NCBI RefSeq assembly: GCF_000720135.1
Contig: NZ_JOIU01000008.1
Location: forward strand, 310,001-374,000
Length of the DNA stretch: 64,000 nucleotides
Direction of reading: 5' to 3'
Origin: Streptomyces sp. NRRL S-1022
GTDB taxonomy: Bacteria > Actinomycetota > Actinomycetes > Streptomycetales > Streptomycetaceae
Position 1 is the stretch's first letter; each line of letters opens with the position of its first letter. The notes under the pieces were generated by a model. That model searched no databases. It was not told where the DNA came from and saw nothing but the letters and a program-made list of their open reading frames with translations. Positions 1-8,619 of the stretch are shown piece by piece. The position numbers were made by a program, and so were the translations under genes.

Positions 1-1524
1 GACCGTGCCGCGGTCGGCCTGGAGGGAGTACACCCAGGCGTCCGTGGACAGCCGCCACAGGTCGGTGCCCTCGCGGGCGTCCAGGGCGAACAGGGTGGGG
101 CCGTCGGAGGCGTGGATACGGCCGTCCGCCACCGCCATGGACCAGGCGACGTCCCGGGTCTTGAAGCGGCGGCGGCCGGTGCCCACGTCCAGGGCGTGCA
201 CCTCGAAGGAGGTGACGTAGACCAGGTCGCCGTCGACGGACGGGGTGCCCCAGACGTCGTTGGACATGCGGAACCGCCAGGGGCGCCAGCCGCTCGCCGT
301 CTCCGGAGGCGCCGGCGGTACGGGCGGTACCGCGGGGTCGGCGCCGGCCAGGCCGGGGCGGGGCCGGGACCAGCCGGCCACCAGGCCGGCCTCGGGCGGG
401 GGTGCCTTGACGGCGGCGGCGCGGGCGTCGGCGACCCGGGGGCCGGGGCCGATGGGCACCTGGGCGCCGGCCAGCCGGACCGGGCCGGTGTCGGGGGCGC
501 CGACCGGGACGGGCACGGGTGCGGGGGCCGGGACGGGCGGGTCGTAGGGCGGCGGCGGGGGCACGGCGGCCTGCCGGTCGCCGCTGCGCGGGCCGCCGGT
601 CGGGACCGGGGCGGGCTTGGCGGCGGGACGGCCGCCGCGGCGGGACTCGATGAGCGCGACGGCCTTCTCGGGCAGCCAGGCGGAGGCGGTGCCGCTGTCG
701 TCGGAGCCGGAGCCGAACAGGTGCGGGGCGAGCTGGGCCTGGAGGTCGGCCGGGGTGGGGCGGGCGGTGGCCTCCATCTGCATGCAGACCTCGATGAGCG
801 GGCGCAGCTCGTCGGGCAGGCCGGTGAGGTCCGGGCCCTCCCGGAGCAGCATGAAGACGGTCTCGACCGGGTTGGCGCCGTGGAAGGGCGGGTGGCCGGT
901 GGCCGCGAAGACCAGCATGGAGCCGAGCGAGAAGACGTCACTGGCGCCGGTGACGCTGCGGGAGTCCTTGGCCTGCTCGGGGGACATGTAGGCGGGGGTG
1001 CCGACGGCGACGTTCGTCATCGTCAGGCGGGTGTTCGAGACACCGGAGGCGATACCGAAGTCGATCACCCGGGGGCCGTCCTCGACCACCAGCACGTTGG
1101 AGGGCTTGAGGTCGCGGTGGACCAGTCCGGCGCCGTGGATGGACTGGAGGGCCTCCGCGACGCCCGCGGCGAGCCAGCGCACGGCCTGGGCCGGGAGCGG
1201 CCCGCACTCGTTCACTATCTCTTCCAGCGAGGGCGCGGGCACGTAGGCGGTGGCCAGCCAGGGCACGGCGGCGCGCGGGTCGGCGTCGACCACGGCCGCG
1301 GTGTAGAAGCCGGAGACCGCGCGGGCCGCCTCCACCTCGCGGGTGAAGCGGACGCGGAAGAGCTGGTCCTCGGCCAGCTCGGTGCGCACCGTCTTGATCG
1401 CCACGCGCCGGCCGGACGCCGAGCGCGCGAGATAGACCAGCCCCATGCCGCCGGCCCCCAGCCGGCCCAGCACCTCGAACGGCCCGATCCGCCGCGGATC
1501 GTGCTGCGTCAGCTGATCCACCAC
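1..1524 (-). CDS. afsK: Ser/Thr protein kinase AfsK, N-terminal 508 residues (cut by window edge)
   Basis: Eukaryote-type Ser/Thr kinase that in S. coelicolor autophosphorylates and phosphorylates the antibiotic regulator AfsR. The kinase domain spans about residues 15-270, with glycine loop [13 protein letters not shown] lysine, HRDLKPSN catalytic loop, DFG in VIDFGIAS and YMSPEQ. A Pro/Ala-rich linker follows (about 290-430), then the first blades of a PQQ/WD-like beta-propeller. The N-terminus ([16 protein letters not shown]) matches AfsK as I remember it. I chose the GTG at 1524, with GGGAGG about 11 nt upstream. The C-terminus (AfsK is about 800 residues) lies outside the window. Gene identity is recalled, not searched. 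Confidence 0.92.
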   Translation of the reverse strand, partial: MVDQLTQHDPRRIGPFEVLGRLGAGGMGLVYLARSASGRRVAIKTVRTELAEDQLFRVRFTREVEAARAVSGFYTAAVVDADPRAAVPWLATAYVPAPSLEEIVNECGPLPAQAVRWLAAGVAEALQSIHGAGLVHRDLKPSNVLVVEDGPRVIDFGIASGVSNTRLTMTNVAVGTPAYMSPEQAKDSRSVTGASDVFSLGSMLVFAATGHPPFHGANPVETVFMLLREGPDLTGLPDELRPLIEVCMQMEATARPTPADLQAQLAPHLFGSGSDDSGTASAWLPEKAVALIESRRGGRPAAKPAPVPTGGPRSGDRQAAVPPPPPYDPPVPAPAPVPVPVGAPDTGPVRLAGAQVPIGPGPRVADARAAAVKAPPPEAGLVAGWSRPRPGLAGADPAVPPVPPAPPETASGWRPWRFRMSNDVWGTPSVDGDLVYVTSFEVHALDVGTGRRRFKTRDVAWSMAVADGRIHASDGPTLFALDAREGTDLWRLSTDAWVYSLQADRGTV

Positions 1525-1703
1525 TTGCCTGCCACCTCCCCGTACGAGCCGCGCCACTCTCCATATGTACGCGACCGGAGTGCAGCGTCTCACCACCGCA
1601 CCGCCGTGGCGGTACGCACCCCGATTCTTCCTGGCCGGGCGGCTGGTTGCGAACCCGGTGACAATCGGGGTGTCTCATGCTGTAGTGACCCAAAGCGGAC
1701 CCG

Positions 1704-2438
1704 TCAGCGCTGCAGCAGTGCGAACGATGCCCCCTGATTGTCGGTGACGACGGCCACTCGTCCGTACGACGTCTCGAAGGGTGGCGCCTGGACGCGCCCG
1801 TCGAGCCGCTGTACGGTCCCCAGCGCGTCCGCCAGGTCCGCGACCCGGAAGTGGACGAGGAAGTGCGGGGGCATCTCGGCCGGGAAGACGTCGGTGACGT
1901 CCGCGCGGCCGAAGTCGGGCGCGGCGCCGGTGCCGAACAGGGCGTCGTGGAAGAGGCCGCCGTAGAAGGCGTTGGCGGCGGCGGTGTCCCGGGTGTACAG
2001 CTCGGCCCAGACGAAGGTGCCCGGCTCGCGCCGCCGCCCGAAGCCGGTGTGGGTGCCGGGCTGCCACAGGCCGAAGACGGCGCCCTCGGGGTCGGCGGCC
2101 AGGGCGGCGGTACCGAGATCGCCGACCGGGAACGGGGCCATGACCATCTGCCCGCCGGCGGCGGTGATCCGCCGGCCGAGGGCCCCGGCGTCGGCGGTCG
2201 CGAAGGACACCGTCCAGACGGTGGGCATACGGCCGTCCGTCTTGGGCGCCAGCGAGGCGACGAGGTCGCCGTCCAGCCGGGCCCAGACCGAGGAGCCGTA
2301 CGCCGCCTCGAAGGTCCATCCGAAGAGCTCACCGTAGAACCGCTTGCCCGCCTCGACGTCGGGCAGCTCGGCGTCCACCCAGCAGGGGACGCCCTCCCCG
2401 TATGTCTCTTCGTTCGCGGATGCCCTATTTTCGGCCAT
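1704..2438 (-). CDS. VOC (glyoxalase/bleomycin-resistance fold) two-domain protein
   Basis: A 244-residue protein made of two VOC modules. The first (about 15-125) begins GVPCWVDAELPDVEAGKRFYG; the second (about 135-244) begins with FVWAELYTRDTAAANAFYG. Each carries the usual FYGxLFGW-type helix. The family includes small-molecule-binding and metal-dependent enzymes, often annotated as glyoxalase or 27 kDa antigen Cfp30B-like; the substrate is unknown. It lies upstream of afsK on the same strand with a 179-nt gap, and divergent from a TetR gene. No clear Shine-Dalgarno precedes the ATG at 2438. Confidence 0.85.
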   Translation of the reverse strand: MAENRASANEETYGEGVPCWVDAELPDVEAGKRFYGELFGWTFEAAYGSSVWARLDGDLVASLAPKTDGRMPTVWTVSFATADAGALGRRITAAGGQMVMAPFPVGDLGTAALAADPEGAVFGLWQPGTHTGFGRRREPGTFVWAELYTRDTAAANAFYGGLFHDALFGTGAAPDFGRADVTDVFPAEMPPHFLVHFRVADLADALGTVQRLDGRVQAPPFETSYGRVAVVTDNQGASFALLQR

Positions 2439-2560
2439 GTCGTCAAAGTAACCGGGCCGCGCGCACCCCGCAGACCAGGCACACCATCCCCGAAAGCCCC
2501 CTGCACCCCATTTGCAGTCGGCCGAATCGCGCTCCGATCACCCCTCGGTAAGCTGACGAC

Positions 2561-3208
2561 ATGACAGGACAAGTGCGTACCGTCGACGGCCGCGTGGCCG
2601 GCCGGCGTGGGCAGGCGACCCGGCAGAAGCTGCTCGACTGCCTCAGCGAGATGCTCAGCTCCTCCCCGTACCGGGACGTCAAGGTCATCGATGTCGCCCG
2701 GAAGGCGGGCACTTCGCCCGCGACCTTCTACCAGTACTTCCCCGACGTCGAGGGCGCCGTCCTGGAGATCGCCGAGCGGATGGCGGCCGAGGGTGCGGGG
2801 TTGACGGAACTGCTCCAGGGGCGCAGCTGGGCCGGCAAGTCCGGCTGGGCCACGGCGCAGGAACTCGTGGACGGCTTCCTGGAGTTCTGGCGCAGGAACG
2901 ATGCGATTCTGCGGGTGGTGGACCTCGGCGCGGCCGAGGGGGACAAACGGTTCTACAAGATCCGCATGAAGATCCTGAACTCGGTCAACAACTCCCTCGC
3001 GGACTCGATCGCGGAACTCCAGTCCAAGGGCCGCGTCGACAAGGACGTGAACCCGGCGGCGGTGGCCGGTTCGCTGGTCGCGATGCTCGCGGCGGTGGCG
3101 GCCCACCAGAAGGGCTTCACTTCCTGGGGTGTGAAGCAGGCCGAACTCAAGCCGAACCTGGCGCTGTTGGTGCACCTGGGCGTGACCGGGAAGAAGCCGA
3201 GCAAGTAG
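2561..3208 (+). CDS. TetR-family transcriptional regulator
   Basis: A 215-residue TetR repressor. The N-terminal HTH (about 15-65) has TRQKLLDCLSEML, VIDVARKAGTSPATFYQYF and a recognition helix ending FYQYFP. The C-terminal ligand domain has AGSLVAMLAAVAAHQ near its end, and the protein ends in a basic tail KKPSK. It is divergent from the VOC gene with 122 bp between them. It is the TetR gene nearest to the acyl-CoA catabolic island and therefore one candidate for the factor that binds the repeated TGACG palindromes there. Its own promoter has only a half-like GCTGACGAC just before the ATG, so this link is inference. Confidence 0.9.
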   Translation: MTGQVRTVDGRVAGRRGQATRQKLLDCLSEMLSSSPYRDVKVIDVARKAGTSPATFYQYFPDVEGAVLEIAERMAAEGAGLTELLQGRSWAGKSGWATAQELVDGFLEFWRRNDAILRVVDLGAAEGDKRFYKIRMKILNSVNNSLADSIAELQSKGRVDKDVNPAAVAGSLVAMLAAVAAHQKGFTSWGVKQAELKPNLALLVHLGVTGKKPSK

Positions 3209-3274
3209 CCCCCATTTTTTTCTTTCCGCACCCGAATCCCGCACCGAGATCCCGCACCGAAGTCCTGTCTGGCG

Positions 3275-3304
3275 GGCGGCAGTTCACCGAGGTGAGCTGC
3301 CGCC
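3275..3304. terminator. Hairpin between convergent TetR and Lrp genes
   Basis: GGCGGCAGTTCACC pairs with GGTGAGCTGCCGCC across a 2-nt centre with one mismatch. It sits between two converging genes, so it probably terminates both. There is no clear T-run, which is normal in Streptomyces. Confidence 0.6.
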
Positions 3305-3311
3305 TGCCGTG

Positions 3312-3764
3312 CTACGCGGGCAGCGGGCGGTCCCGCACCACGTGCTTCATCACCAGGGTCGACGTCAGCCGCTGCACCCCCGGCAGGGTCGCCAGCCGCT
3401 CGTCGTAGAGCCGCTGGAAGGCGGCCAGGTCGGCGGTGGCCACCCGGAGCAGGTAGTCCGGCTCGCCGAACAGCCGCTGGGCGTCCAGCACATGCTCCAG
3501 CTCGCCGACCGCCCGCTCGAACTCCGCGACCGTGTCCCGGTCCTCCTGGCGCATGGACACGAAGACCAGCGCCTCGAAGTTCAGGCCGAGCGCGGCCGGG
3601 TCCACCACCGCGCGGTAGCCCTGGACGGCGCCGGAGCGCTCCAGCTCGCGCAGCCGCCGGTGGCAGGGCGAGACACTCAGCCGCACCCGGGCGGCCAGCT
3701 CGGTCACGGTCAGCCGCCCGTCCTGCTGGAGCTCGGCAAGGATTTTCCGGTCCACATCGTCCAT
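3312..3764 (-). CDS. Lrp/AsnC-family transcriptional regulator
   Basis: A 150-residue Lrp/AsnC regulator. The HTH is at about 5-50 (DRKILAELQQDGRLTVTELA, then SVSPCHRRLRELE). The C-terminal RAM/ACT-like domain (about 65-145) senses amino acids and contains GEPDYLLRVA and LTSTLVMKHVV. It is divergent from a LysE-type exporter with 82 bp between starts. This is a common arrangement in which the Lrp protein controls the amino-acid exporter and itself. The control is inferred from layout. Confidence 0.93.
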   Translation of the reverse strand: MDDVDRKILAELQQDGRLTVTELAARVRLSVSPCHRRLRELERSGAVQGYRAVVDPAALGLNFEALVFVSMRQEDRDTVAEFERAVGELEHVLDAQRLFGEPDYLLRVATADLAAFQRLYDERLATLPGVQRLTSTLVMKHVVRDRPLPA

Positions 3765-3774
3765 GAAGAAGATA

Positions 3775-3803
3775 TTTGCTCAGCATACGCGATCATGGGC
3801 AAA
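3775..3803. promoter_or_regulatory. Divergent lrp/lysE promoter region with a TTTGC...GCAAA inverted repeat
   Basis: In the AT-richer 82-bp gap between the Lrp and LysE starts, TTTGC (3775-3779) and GCAAA (3799-3803) form an inverted repeat with a 19-nt centre. Lrp-type proteins often bind AT-flanked dyads of this size. No binding data; weak evidence. Confidence 0.35.
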
Positions 3804-3846
3804 CTTCAGAAACACTTTCGGGCTATTCACGCCTAATGTCCCCCGT

Positions 3847-4464
3847 ATGGACTCGGGACTGCTCTTCTCCTTCCTCGTCGTGGACCTGCTGCTGGTGTGC
3901 GTACCGGGCGCCGACTGGGCGTACGTCATCGCCACCGCCCTGCGCGGCGGCTCGGTGGCACGCGCGGTGGCGGGCCTGGTCTGCGGCTACGCCCTGCACA
4001 CGGTGCTGGCGACGGCGGGGCTGGCGGTGCTGGTGGCGGGCTCGCCGCGGCTGCTGACGGCGCTGACGGTGGCGGGCGCGGGCTATCTGCTGTGGCTGGG
4101 CTGGGGCGTGCTGCGCCGCCCGGCCGTCCCGGACGCGGACGGCGCGGCGGCACCCGACGGCCGGCTCTTCCTGCGCGGCGCCACGATCAGCGGCCTGAAC
4201 CCCAAGGGCCTGCTGCTCTACCTCTCGGTGCTCCCCCAGTTCCTCACCCTCACCGGCGCCCACCTCCCCGTGCCCGCCCAGACGGCGGCCCTCGGCCTGC
4301 TGCACATGGCGTGCTGCGCGGCCGTCTACCTCGCCGTCGGCGCCCTCGCCCGCGTCCTCCTCACCGCCCGTCCGGCGGCCGCCCGCGCGGTGACCCGCAC
4401 CTCGGGCGCGGCGATGCTCGGGATCGGCGCGCTCCTGCTGGCGGAACGGCTCTCGACGCTCTGA
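3847..4464 (+). CDS. LysE-family amino-acid exporter
   Basis: A 205-residue inner-membrane exporter of the LysE/RhtB family. It has about six hydrophobic segments, the first at residues 4-20 (LLFSFLVVDLLLVCVPGADW). PGAD near the N-terminus and SGLNPKGLLLYLSVLPQF in the middle are family hallmarks. I chose the ATG at 3847, not the frame extension upstream, because the hydrophobic N-terminus and PGAD motif then sit where the family has them and the divergent promoter is left free. Substrate is probably a neutral or basic amino acid; regulation probably by the divergent Lrp gene. Confidence 0.9.
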   Translation: MDSGLLFSFLVVDLLLVCVPGADWAYVIATALRGGSVARAVAGLVCGYALHTVLATAGLAVLVAGSPRLLTALTVAGAGYLLWLGWGVLRRPAVPDADGAAAPDGRLFLRGATISGLNPKGLLLYLSVLPQFLTLTGAHLPVPAQTAALGLLHMACCAAVYLAVGALARVLLTARPAAARAVTRTSGAAMLGIGALLLAERLSTL

Positions 4465-4474
4465 CACGGCCGGG

Positions 4475-4837
4475 CGCGAGCGCCAACGGCTCGCCACGTT
4501 CCGGAGCGAGGTCCTCGGCTACGTCGAACTCGAACGGGAACCGGACGGGAGCATCGCGATCGGGCCGCCCGACGCCGGCCTCGGCGGCCCGCAGCCCATC
4601 CTCGTCCTCAGCCCCGGCAGCGACCCGCGGGCCGGGAAGCTCCCCCTGCACATCGACGTCAACGCCACCGACCGCGACCAGGACGCGGAGCTGGAGCGGC
4701 TGCTCGCCCTCGGCGCCGGGCCCGCCGACGCCGGCCAGACCGGCACCGGGAGCCGGCACGTCCTGGCCGACCCGGAGGGCAACGAGTTCTGCCTGCCGCG
4801 CACCCGGCTGAAGCCCCTCCGAACCCGTGCCCGAAGG
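4475..4837 (+). pseudogene. Remnant of a VOC/glyoxalase-like gene without a start codon
   Basis: Directly after the LysE stop, one frame encodes a VOC-like C-terminal half: SEVLGYVELE, GPQPILVLSPGSD, LPLHIDVNATDRDQD, HVLADPEGNEFCLPR. This is the end of a Glyoxalase_6-type domain. No ATG, GTG or TTG in the same frame precedes the recognisable part, the usual N-terminal strand is missing, and the frame runs through the following hairpin to a stop near 4910. I read it as a 5'-truncated gene. A non-standard start or fusion to lysE by frameshifting is less likely. Confidence 0.6.
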
Positions 4838-4839
4838 GC

Positions 4840-4873
4840 AGGGGCTGTCTTCCGGAACCGGAAGACAGCCCCT
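4840..4873. terminator. Perfect 16-bp terminator hairpin
   Basis: AGGGGCTGTCTTCCGG, then AA, then its exact reverse complement CCGGAAGACAGCCCCT. It overlaps the stop codon of the leftward nitroreductase gene and follows the VOC remnant, so it serves converging transcripts. Confidence 0.8.
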
Positions 4874-5390
4874 AGCCGCTGCCGGGCGTGCGGGTCAGCC
4901 GGAAGATCCTGATCTCCCGCGCCACCCGCCCCTGGTACACGGCGTACGGCGGCCAGAACGCCAGCAGTTCCCGCCAGACGGCGGCCCGTTCGCCGCCGGT
5001 GAGGAGGCGGGCGGTGACCGGGATGTCCTCCCCCTGCATGCTGATGGAGGCGTCCGGGTGGGCGAGGAGGTTGTGGGTCCAGGCGGGATGGCCCGGGCGC
5101 CCGAAGTTGGAGCCGACCAGGATCCAGCCGCCGCCGTCCCGCTCCGGCATGCAGGCCAGCGGGGTCCGGCGGGGCCGGCCGCTGCGGGCGCCGGTGGAGG
5201 TGAGGACCACACCGGGCAGCAGCAGGGCGCTCGGCAGCACCCTGCCCCGGGTGAACCGGTGCACGGCCCGGTCGAGGGCCGGGATCACGTGCGGGGCGGC
5301 CTTGGCGAACGCCCGGGTCGAGGACACCTTCTGCACGAGACGCAGCAGCCCGGCGCCGCCCCGCCCGCGCACCGCTCCGGCCGCGCCCAT
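4872..5390 (-). CDS. Deazaflavin (F420)-dependent nitroreductase-family protein
   Basis: A 172-residue protein of the DDN/DUF385 family, split-barrel enzymes that use F420 (or bind FMN/heme in relatives). Marks of the family are LTSTGARSGRPRRTPLACMP, ILVGSNFGRPGHPAWTHNLLAHPDA and the WRELLAFWPPYAVYQGR tail. Its start codon overlaps the stop of the upstream acyl-CoA dehydrogenase (TGATG), so the two are co-transcribed from the operator promoter at 6597. The role is probably a redox step or quinone protection during catabolism; the substrate cannot be told. Confidence 0.85.
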   Translation of the reverse strand: MGAAGAVRGRGGAGLLRLVQKVSSTRAFAKAAPHVIPALDRAVHRFTRGRVLPSALLLPGVVLTSTGARSGRPRRTPLACMPERDGGGWILVGSNFGRPGHPAWTHNLLAHPDASISMQGEDIPVTARLLTGGERAAVWRELLAFWPPYAVYQGRVAREIRIFRLTRTPGSG

Positions 5391-6574
5391 CAGACGGCCA
5401 CCTCCCCGCCCGTGAACAGCCCCGCCGTCTCGGCGGCCCGCTCGCGCAGCCGGTGCGCCGGGCCGAACAGCAGCTCGTCGCCGGTCGCCCGCTTGAAGTA
5501 CAGGTGGGCGTCGTGCTCCCAGGTGAAGCCGATCCCGCCGTGCAGCTGGATGCCCTCGGCGGCGGCGCGGCGCAGCGCCTCCAGCGCCTGGGCCAGCGCC
5601 AGGGCGCCGGCGCCTTCGCCGCGTCCGGCCGCCCAGGCGGCGTAGCAGGCGGCCGACCGCGCCGCCTGCACCGCCACGTACACGTCCGCCAGCCGGTGCT
5701 TCACGGCCTGGAAGGAGCCGATGGGCCTGCCGAACTGCACCCGCTGCCCGGCGTACTCCACGGTGCGCTCCAGCACCCGGCCGGCCGCGCCCACGGCCTC
5801 GGCCGCGAGCACGGCGGCGACGGCGTCCCCGGCCGCGGCGAGGGCGGGCAGCACGTCCGTGTCCGGCGAGCCCAGCACCTCGGCGGGCACGTCCCGCAGT
5901 TGCAGGCGCCCCTGCGGCCGGGTGGCGTCCAGCGCGGACTGCCGGGCCCGTACCAGCCCCGGCTCGTCACCCGCCACCAGGAACAGCAGGGTCCGCGACC
6001 GGGCGAACCCCCCGGTGTGCGCGGCGACGAGCAGCAGCCCCGCGCTGTGCCCGTCCAGCACCTGCGCGACCTCGCCGTACAGCCGCCAGCCGTCTCCGGC
6101 GCGCCGGGCCTGCACCCCGCCGGCCCGTCCGCCGCCGGCGCTGTACCCGGCGTTCGCGCCGGTCAGGGCGAGGGCGGTGGTGAGCGCGGGCCCGGAGACG
6201 GCGAGGGCGGCGGTGAGCGACCCGGCGGCGATGCGCGGCAGCAGCTCGGCGCGCTGCGCCCCGGTGCCGAGGGCGAGGAGCAGCGGGGCGGTGAGCACGG
6301 AGGTGGCGAGCAGGGGTGAGGGGGCCAGGGCGCGTCCGGTCTCCTCGCAGGCGAGGGCCAGCTCGGTGACCGAGCAGCCGGCACCGCCGTACCGCTCGGG
6401 CAGGGCGAGGCCGGGCAGGCCGAGCTGCTCGGCGAGGGCCGGCCACAGCAGGGGGTCGTGTCCGGCGGGGGTGTCGACGGCGGCCCGCAGCTCCGCCGGG
6501 CCGCAGCGTTTGCGCAGCACCTCGCGCAGGGTCCGGCGGATCTCGTCCTGCTCGGCGGTGAGGCGCGTGTCCAT
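5390..6574 (-). CDS. Acyl-CoA dehydrogenase family protein (FadE-like)
   Basis: A 394-residue flavoprotein-type acyl-CoA dehydrogenase with N-terminal helical domain (AEQDEIRRTLREVLRKRCG), a beta domain and a C-terminal helical domain (RVQFGRPIGSFQAVKHRLAD, LHGGIGFTWEHDAHLYFKRA). It resembles the smaller subunits of the two-subunit dehydrogenases that act on steroid side chains in Mycobacterium. The partner could be the gene ending at 19868. I chose ATG 6574 because AGGGAGGAAGG lies just upstream; the frame stays open further but would run into the operator. First gene of a two-gene operon with the F420-type protein. Confidence 0.88.
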   Translation of the reverse strand: MDTRLTAEQDEIRRTLREVLRKRCGPAELRAAVDTPAGHDPLLWPALAEQLGLPGLALPERYGGAGCSVTELALACEETGRALAPSPLLATSVLTAPLLLALGTGAQRAELLPRIAAGSLTAALAVSGPALTTALALTGANAGYSAGGGRAGGVQARRAGDGWRLYGEVAQVLDGHSAGLLLVAAHTGGFARSRTLLFLVAGDEPGLVRARQSALDATRPQGRLQLRDVPAEVLGSPDTDVLPALAAAGDAVAAVLAAEAVGAAGRVLERTVEYAGQRVQFGRPIGSFQAVKHRLADVYVAVQAARSAACYAAWAAGRGEGAGALALAQALEALRRAAAEGIQLHGGIGFTWEHDAHLYFKRATGDELLFGPAHRLRERAAETAGLFTGGEVAV

Positions 6575-6587
6575 GGCCTTCCTCCCT

Positions 6588-6606
6588 ATCTGACGGAGCG
6601 TCATAT
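6588..6606. promoter_or_regulatory. TGACG palindrome operator (site 1)
   Basis: ATCTGACGGAGCGTCATAT, core TGACG-GAG-CGTCA centred at 6597, between the divergent acyl-CoA dehydrogenase and thiolase genes. It is flanked by CCTCCCTA (6581) and TAGGGAGG (6607), which extend the symmetry and double as ribosome-site-like sequence for the leftward gene. Confidence 0.8.
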
Positions 6607-6648
6607 TAGGGAGGCCGGAACCAGATGCCCAGAGGGAGGAGCCCGCTC

Positions 6649-7821
6649 ATGAAGCGCGGGACCAGGAAGACCGCCGTGGTCGGCGTGGCGCTGTCCGACT
6701 GCGGACGGGTGGCCGGCCCGACGGCGTACGCCCTGCACGCCCAGGCCGCCCGCAGGGCGCTCGCCGACGCGGGTCTGGACCGCGCGGTGGTCGACGGCTT
6801 CGCGTCGGCAGGCCTCGGCACACTGGCCCCGGCGGAGGTCGCCGAGTACCTGGGGCTGCGCCCCGCCTGGGTGGACTCCACCTCGGTCGGCGGCGCGACC
6901 TGGGAGGTCATGGCGGCGCACGCGGCGGACGCGATAGCGGCGGGCCACGCGAACGCCGTGCTGCTGGTGTACGGCTCCACGGCCCGGGCGGACATCCGGG
7001 CGGGCCGCCGCACGGGCACCCTGTCCTTCGGCGCCCGCGGCCCCCTCCAGTTCGAGGCACCGTACGGCCACACGCTGATCGCGAAGTACGCGATGGCGGC
7101 CCGCCGGCACATGATCGAGTACGGCACGACGGTCGAGCAGCTGGCGCAGGTGGCGGTCCAGGCCCGGGCGAACGCGTCCCTGAACCCGGAGGCGATGTTC
7201 CGCGACCCGGTCACCGTCGACGACGTGCTGTCCGGGCCGCTGATCGCGGACCCCTTCACCAGGCTGCACTGCTGTCTGCGCTCGGACGGCGGCGCGGCGG
7301 TGCTGCTGGCGGCCGAGGAGTACGTGCGGGACTGCCGTACGGCCCCCGTCTGGATCCTGGGCACCGGCGAGCACGTCTCCCACGCCGCGATGTCCGAGTG
7401 GCCGGACTTCACGGTCTCCCCGGCGGCGGTGAGCGGCCGGCTGGCCTTCGCCCGGGCGGGGGTGGCCCCGGCGGACGTCGACTTCGCGGAGATCTACGAC
7501 GCCTTCACCTACATGACCCTGGTGACCCTGGAGGACCTGGGCTTCTGCGCCAAGGGCGAGGGCGGGGCCTTCGTGGAGAAGGGCCGGCTGCTGGTGCGGG
7601 GCGGGGAGCTGCCGGTGAACACGGACGGGGGCGGGCTGTCGGCGCAGCACCCGGGGATGCGCGGGCTGTTCCTGCTGGTGGAGGCGGTCCGGCAGCTGCG
7701 CGGTGAGGCCGGGGAGCGCCAGGTGCGGCGCCGGGACGGCGGGTTGCCCCGGCTGGGGGTGGCGTCCGGGACCGGGGGGTGGTTCTGCTCATCGGGGACG
7801 GTGGTGCTGGGGAAGGACTGA
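6649..7821 (+). CDS. Thiolase-fold lipid-transfer protein (Ltp2-like aldolase)
   Basis: A 390-residue member of the SCP-2 thiolase/Ltp family. The usual nucleophilic Cys region reads DSTSVGGATWE, with no Cys, and the thiolase HDxF motif reads EIYDAFT, with Tyr for His. Both changes fit the Ltp2 group, which carries out retro-aldol cleavage of beta-hydroxyacyl-CoA with a DUF35 partner rather than thiolysis. DGGGLSAQHPGMRG is the C-terminal active-site loop. I prefer ATG 6649 (GGGAGGA 8 nt upstream) over ATG 6625. Divergent from an acyl-CoA dehydrogenase across operator 1. The DUF35 partner candidate lies at 9107-9526. Confidence 0.85.
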   Translation: MKRGTRKTAVVGVALSDCGRVAGPTAYALHAQAARRALADAGLDRAVVDGFASAGLGTLAPAEVAEYLGLRPAWVDSTSVGGATWEVMAAHAADAIAAGHANAVLLVYGSTARADIRAGRRTGTLSFGARGPLQFEAPYGHTLIAKYAMAARRHMIEYGTTVEQLAQVAVQARANASLNPEAMFRDPVTVDDVLSGPLIADPFTRLHCCLRSDGGAAVLLAAEEYVRDCRTAPVWILGTGEHVSHAAMSEWPDFTVSPAAVSGRLAFARAGVAPADVDFAEIYDAFTYMTLVTLEDLGFCAKGEGGAFVEKGRLLVRGGELPVNTDGGGLSAQHPGMRGLFLLVEAVRQLRGEAGERQVRRRDGGLPRLGVASGTGGWFCSSGTVVLGKD

Positions 7822-7849
7822 GCCGGGAGCCAGCGGTGATACTCGCCCC

Positions 7850-8518
7850 ATGGAACAGCACGATCTCCACGAACTGCTCCGCTCGCTGCGGGTCTGGGAC
7901 CCCGAGGCGACCCGGCTGCCGCCCTTCGACCCCGACACGGCCCCTCCCACGCCGCTGGCCCTGTTCACGAGCTGGTTCGCGGAGGCGGTGGCCGCGGGGC
8001 AGCCGGAGCCGCACACCATGTCGCTGGCGACCGCGGACGAGGAGGGCAGGCCGGACGTCCGGATCGTGATGCTGCACGGCGCCGACCCGGACGGCTGGTC
8101 CTTCGCCACGCACGCCACCAGCCGCAAGGGCCGCGCGCTGAGCGCCCGGCCGTACGCGGCCCTCGCCTTCTACTGGCCGGTGCTGGGCCGCCAGGTGCGG
8201 GTCCGGGGGCCGGTCGCCTCGGCGCCGTCCGAGGAGAGCCAGGCCGACCTGCACGCGCGGTCCACGGGTGCGCTGGCCGCCGCGCTGACCGGCCGGCAGA
8301 GCGAGGAGCTGTCCTCGGTGGAGGAGCTGCGGCGGGTGTCGGAGGCGGCCTGGGAGCGGGCCCGGGCCCATCCCGAGGAGCCGTCGCCGACCTGGACGCT
8401 GTACCGGCTGCGCCCGGAGAGCGTGGAGTTCTTCCAGGGGGACCCGCAGCGGCGGCACGTACGCCTGGAGTACCGCAGCACCGGGTTCGGCTGGAGCAGG
8501 ACGCTGCTGTGGCCGTAG
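7850..8518 (+). CDS. Pyridoxamine 5'-phosphate oxidase-family FMN protein
   Basis: A 222-residue PNPOx-like protein, distinct from the housekeeping PdxH at 44.5-45.2 kb. It keeps the PdxH layout: HTMSLATADEEGRPDVRIVMLH, GWSFATHATSRKGRAL, LAFYWPVLGRQVRVRGPV, and a C-terminal WTLYRLRPESVEFFQGDPQRRH. PdxH proteins have FFTNYxSRKG and EFWQG(R) at these places, so FMN binding is probable but the substrate may differ (PhzG-like enzymes belong here). The ATG at 7850 follows the thiolase stop by 28 nt, so it may be in the same transcript. Confidence 0.85.
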   Translation: MEQHDLHELLRSLRVWDPEATRLPPFDPDTAPPTPLALFTSWFAEAVAAGQPEPHTMSLATADEEGRPDVRIVMLHGADPDGWSFATHATSRKGRALSARPYAALAFYWPVLGRQVRVRGPVASAPSEESQADLHARSTGALAAALTGRQSEELSSVEELRRVSEAAWERARAHPEEPSPTWTLYRLRPESVEFFQGDPQRRHVRLEYRSTGFGWSRTLLWP

Positions 8519-8619
8519 GAGGTTCCGCCCCGCACAAGTCCTCCGCGCCGCCGGTCACACTTCTCCCGTGCCGTCCGTCAGGGCAGTGACAGCGCCACAC
8601 GAGTCCTGAGGAGACGGCG

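Noticed and set aside
112..1737. Long rightward open frame opposite afsK
   Set aside because: His/Arg/Gly-rich translation without domains. It is the expected antisense shadow of a high-GC gene; the leftward frame has all kinase motifs.
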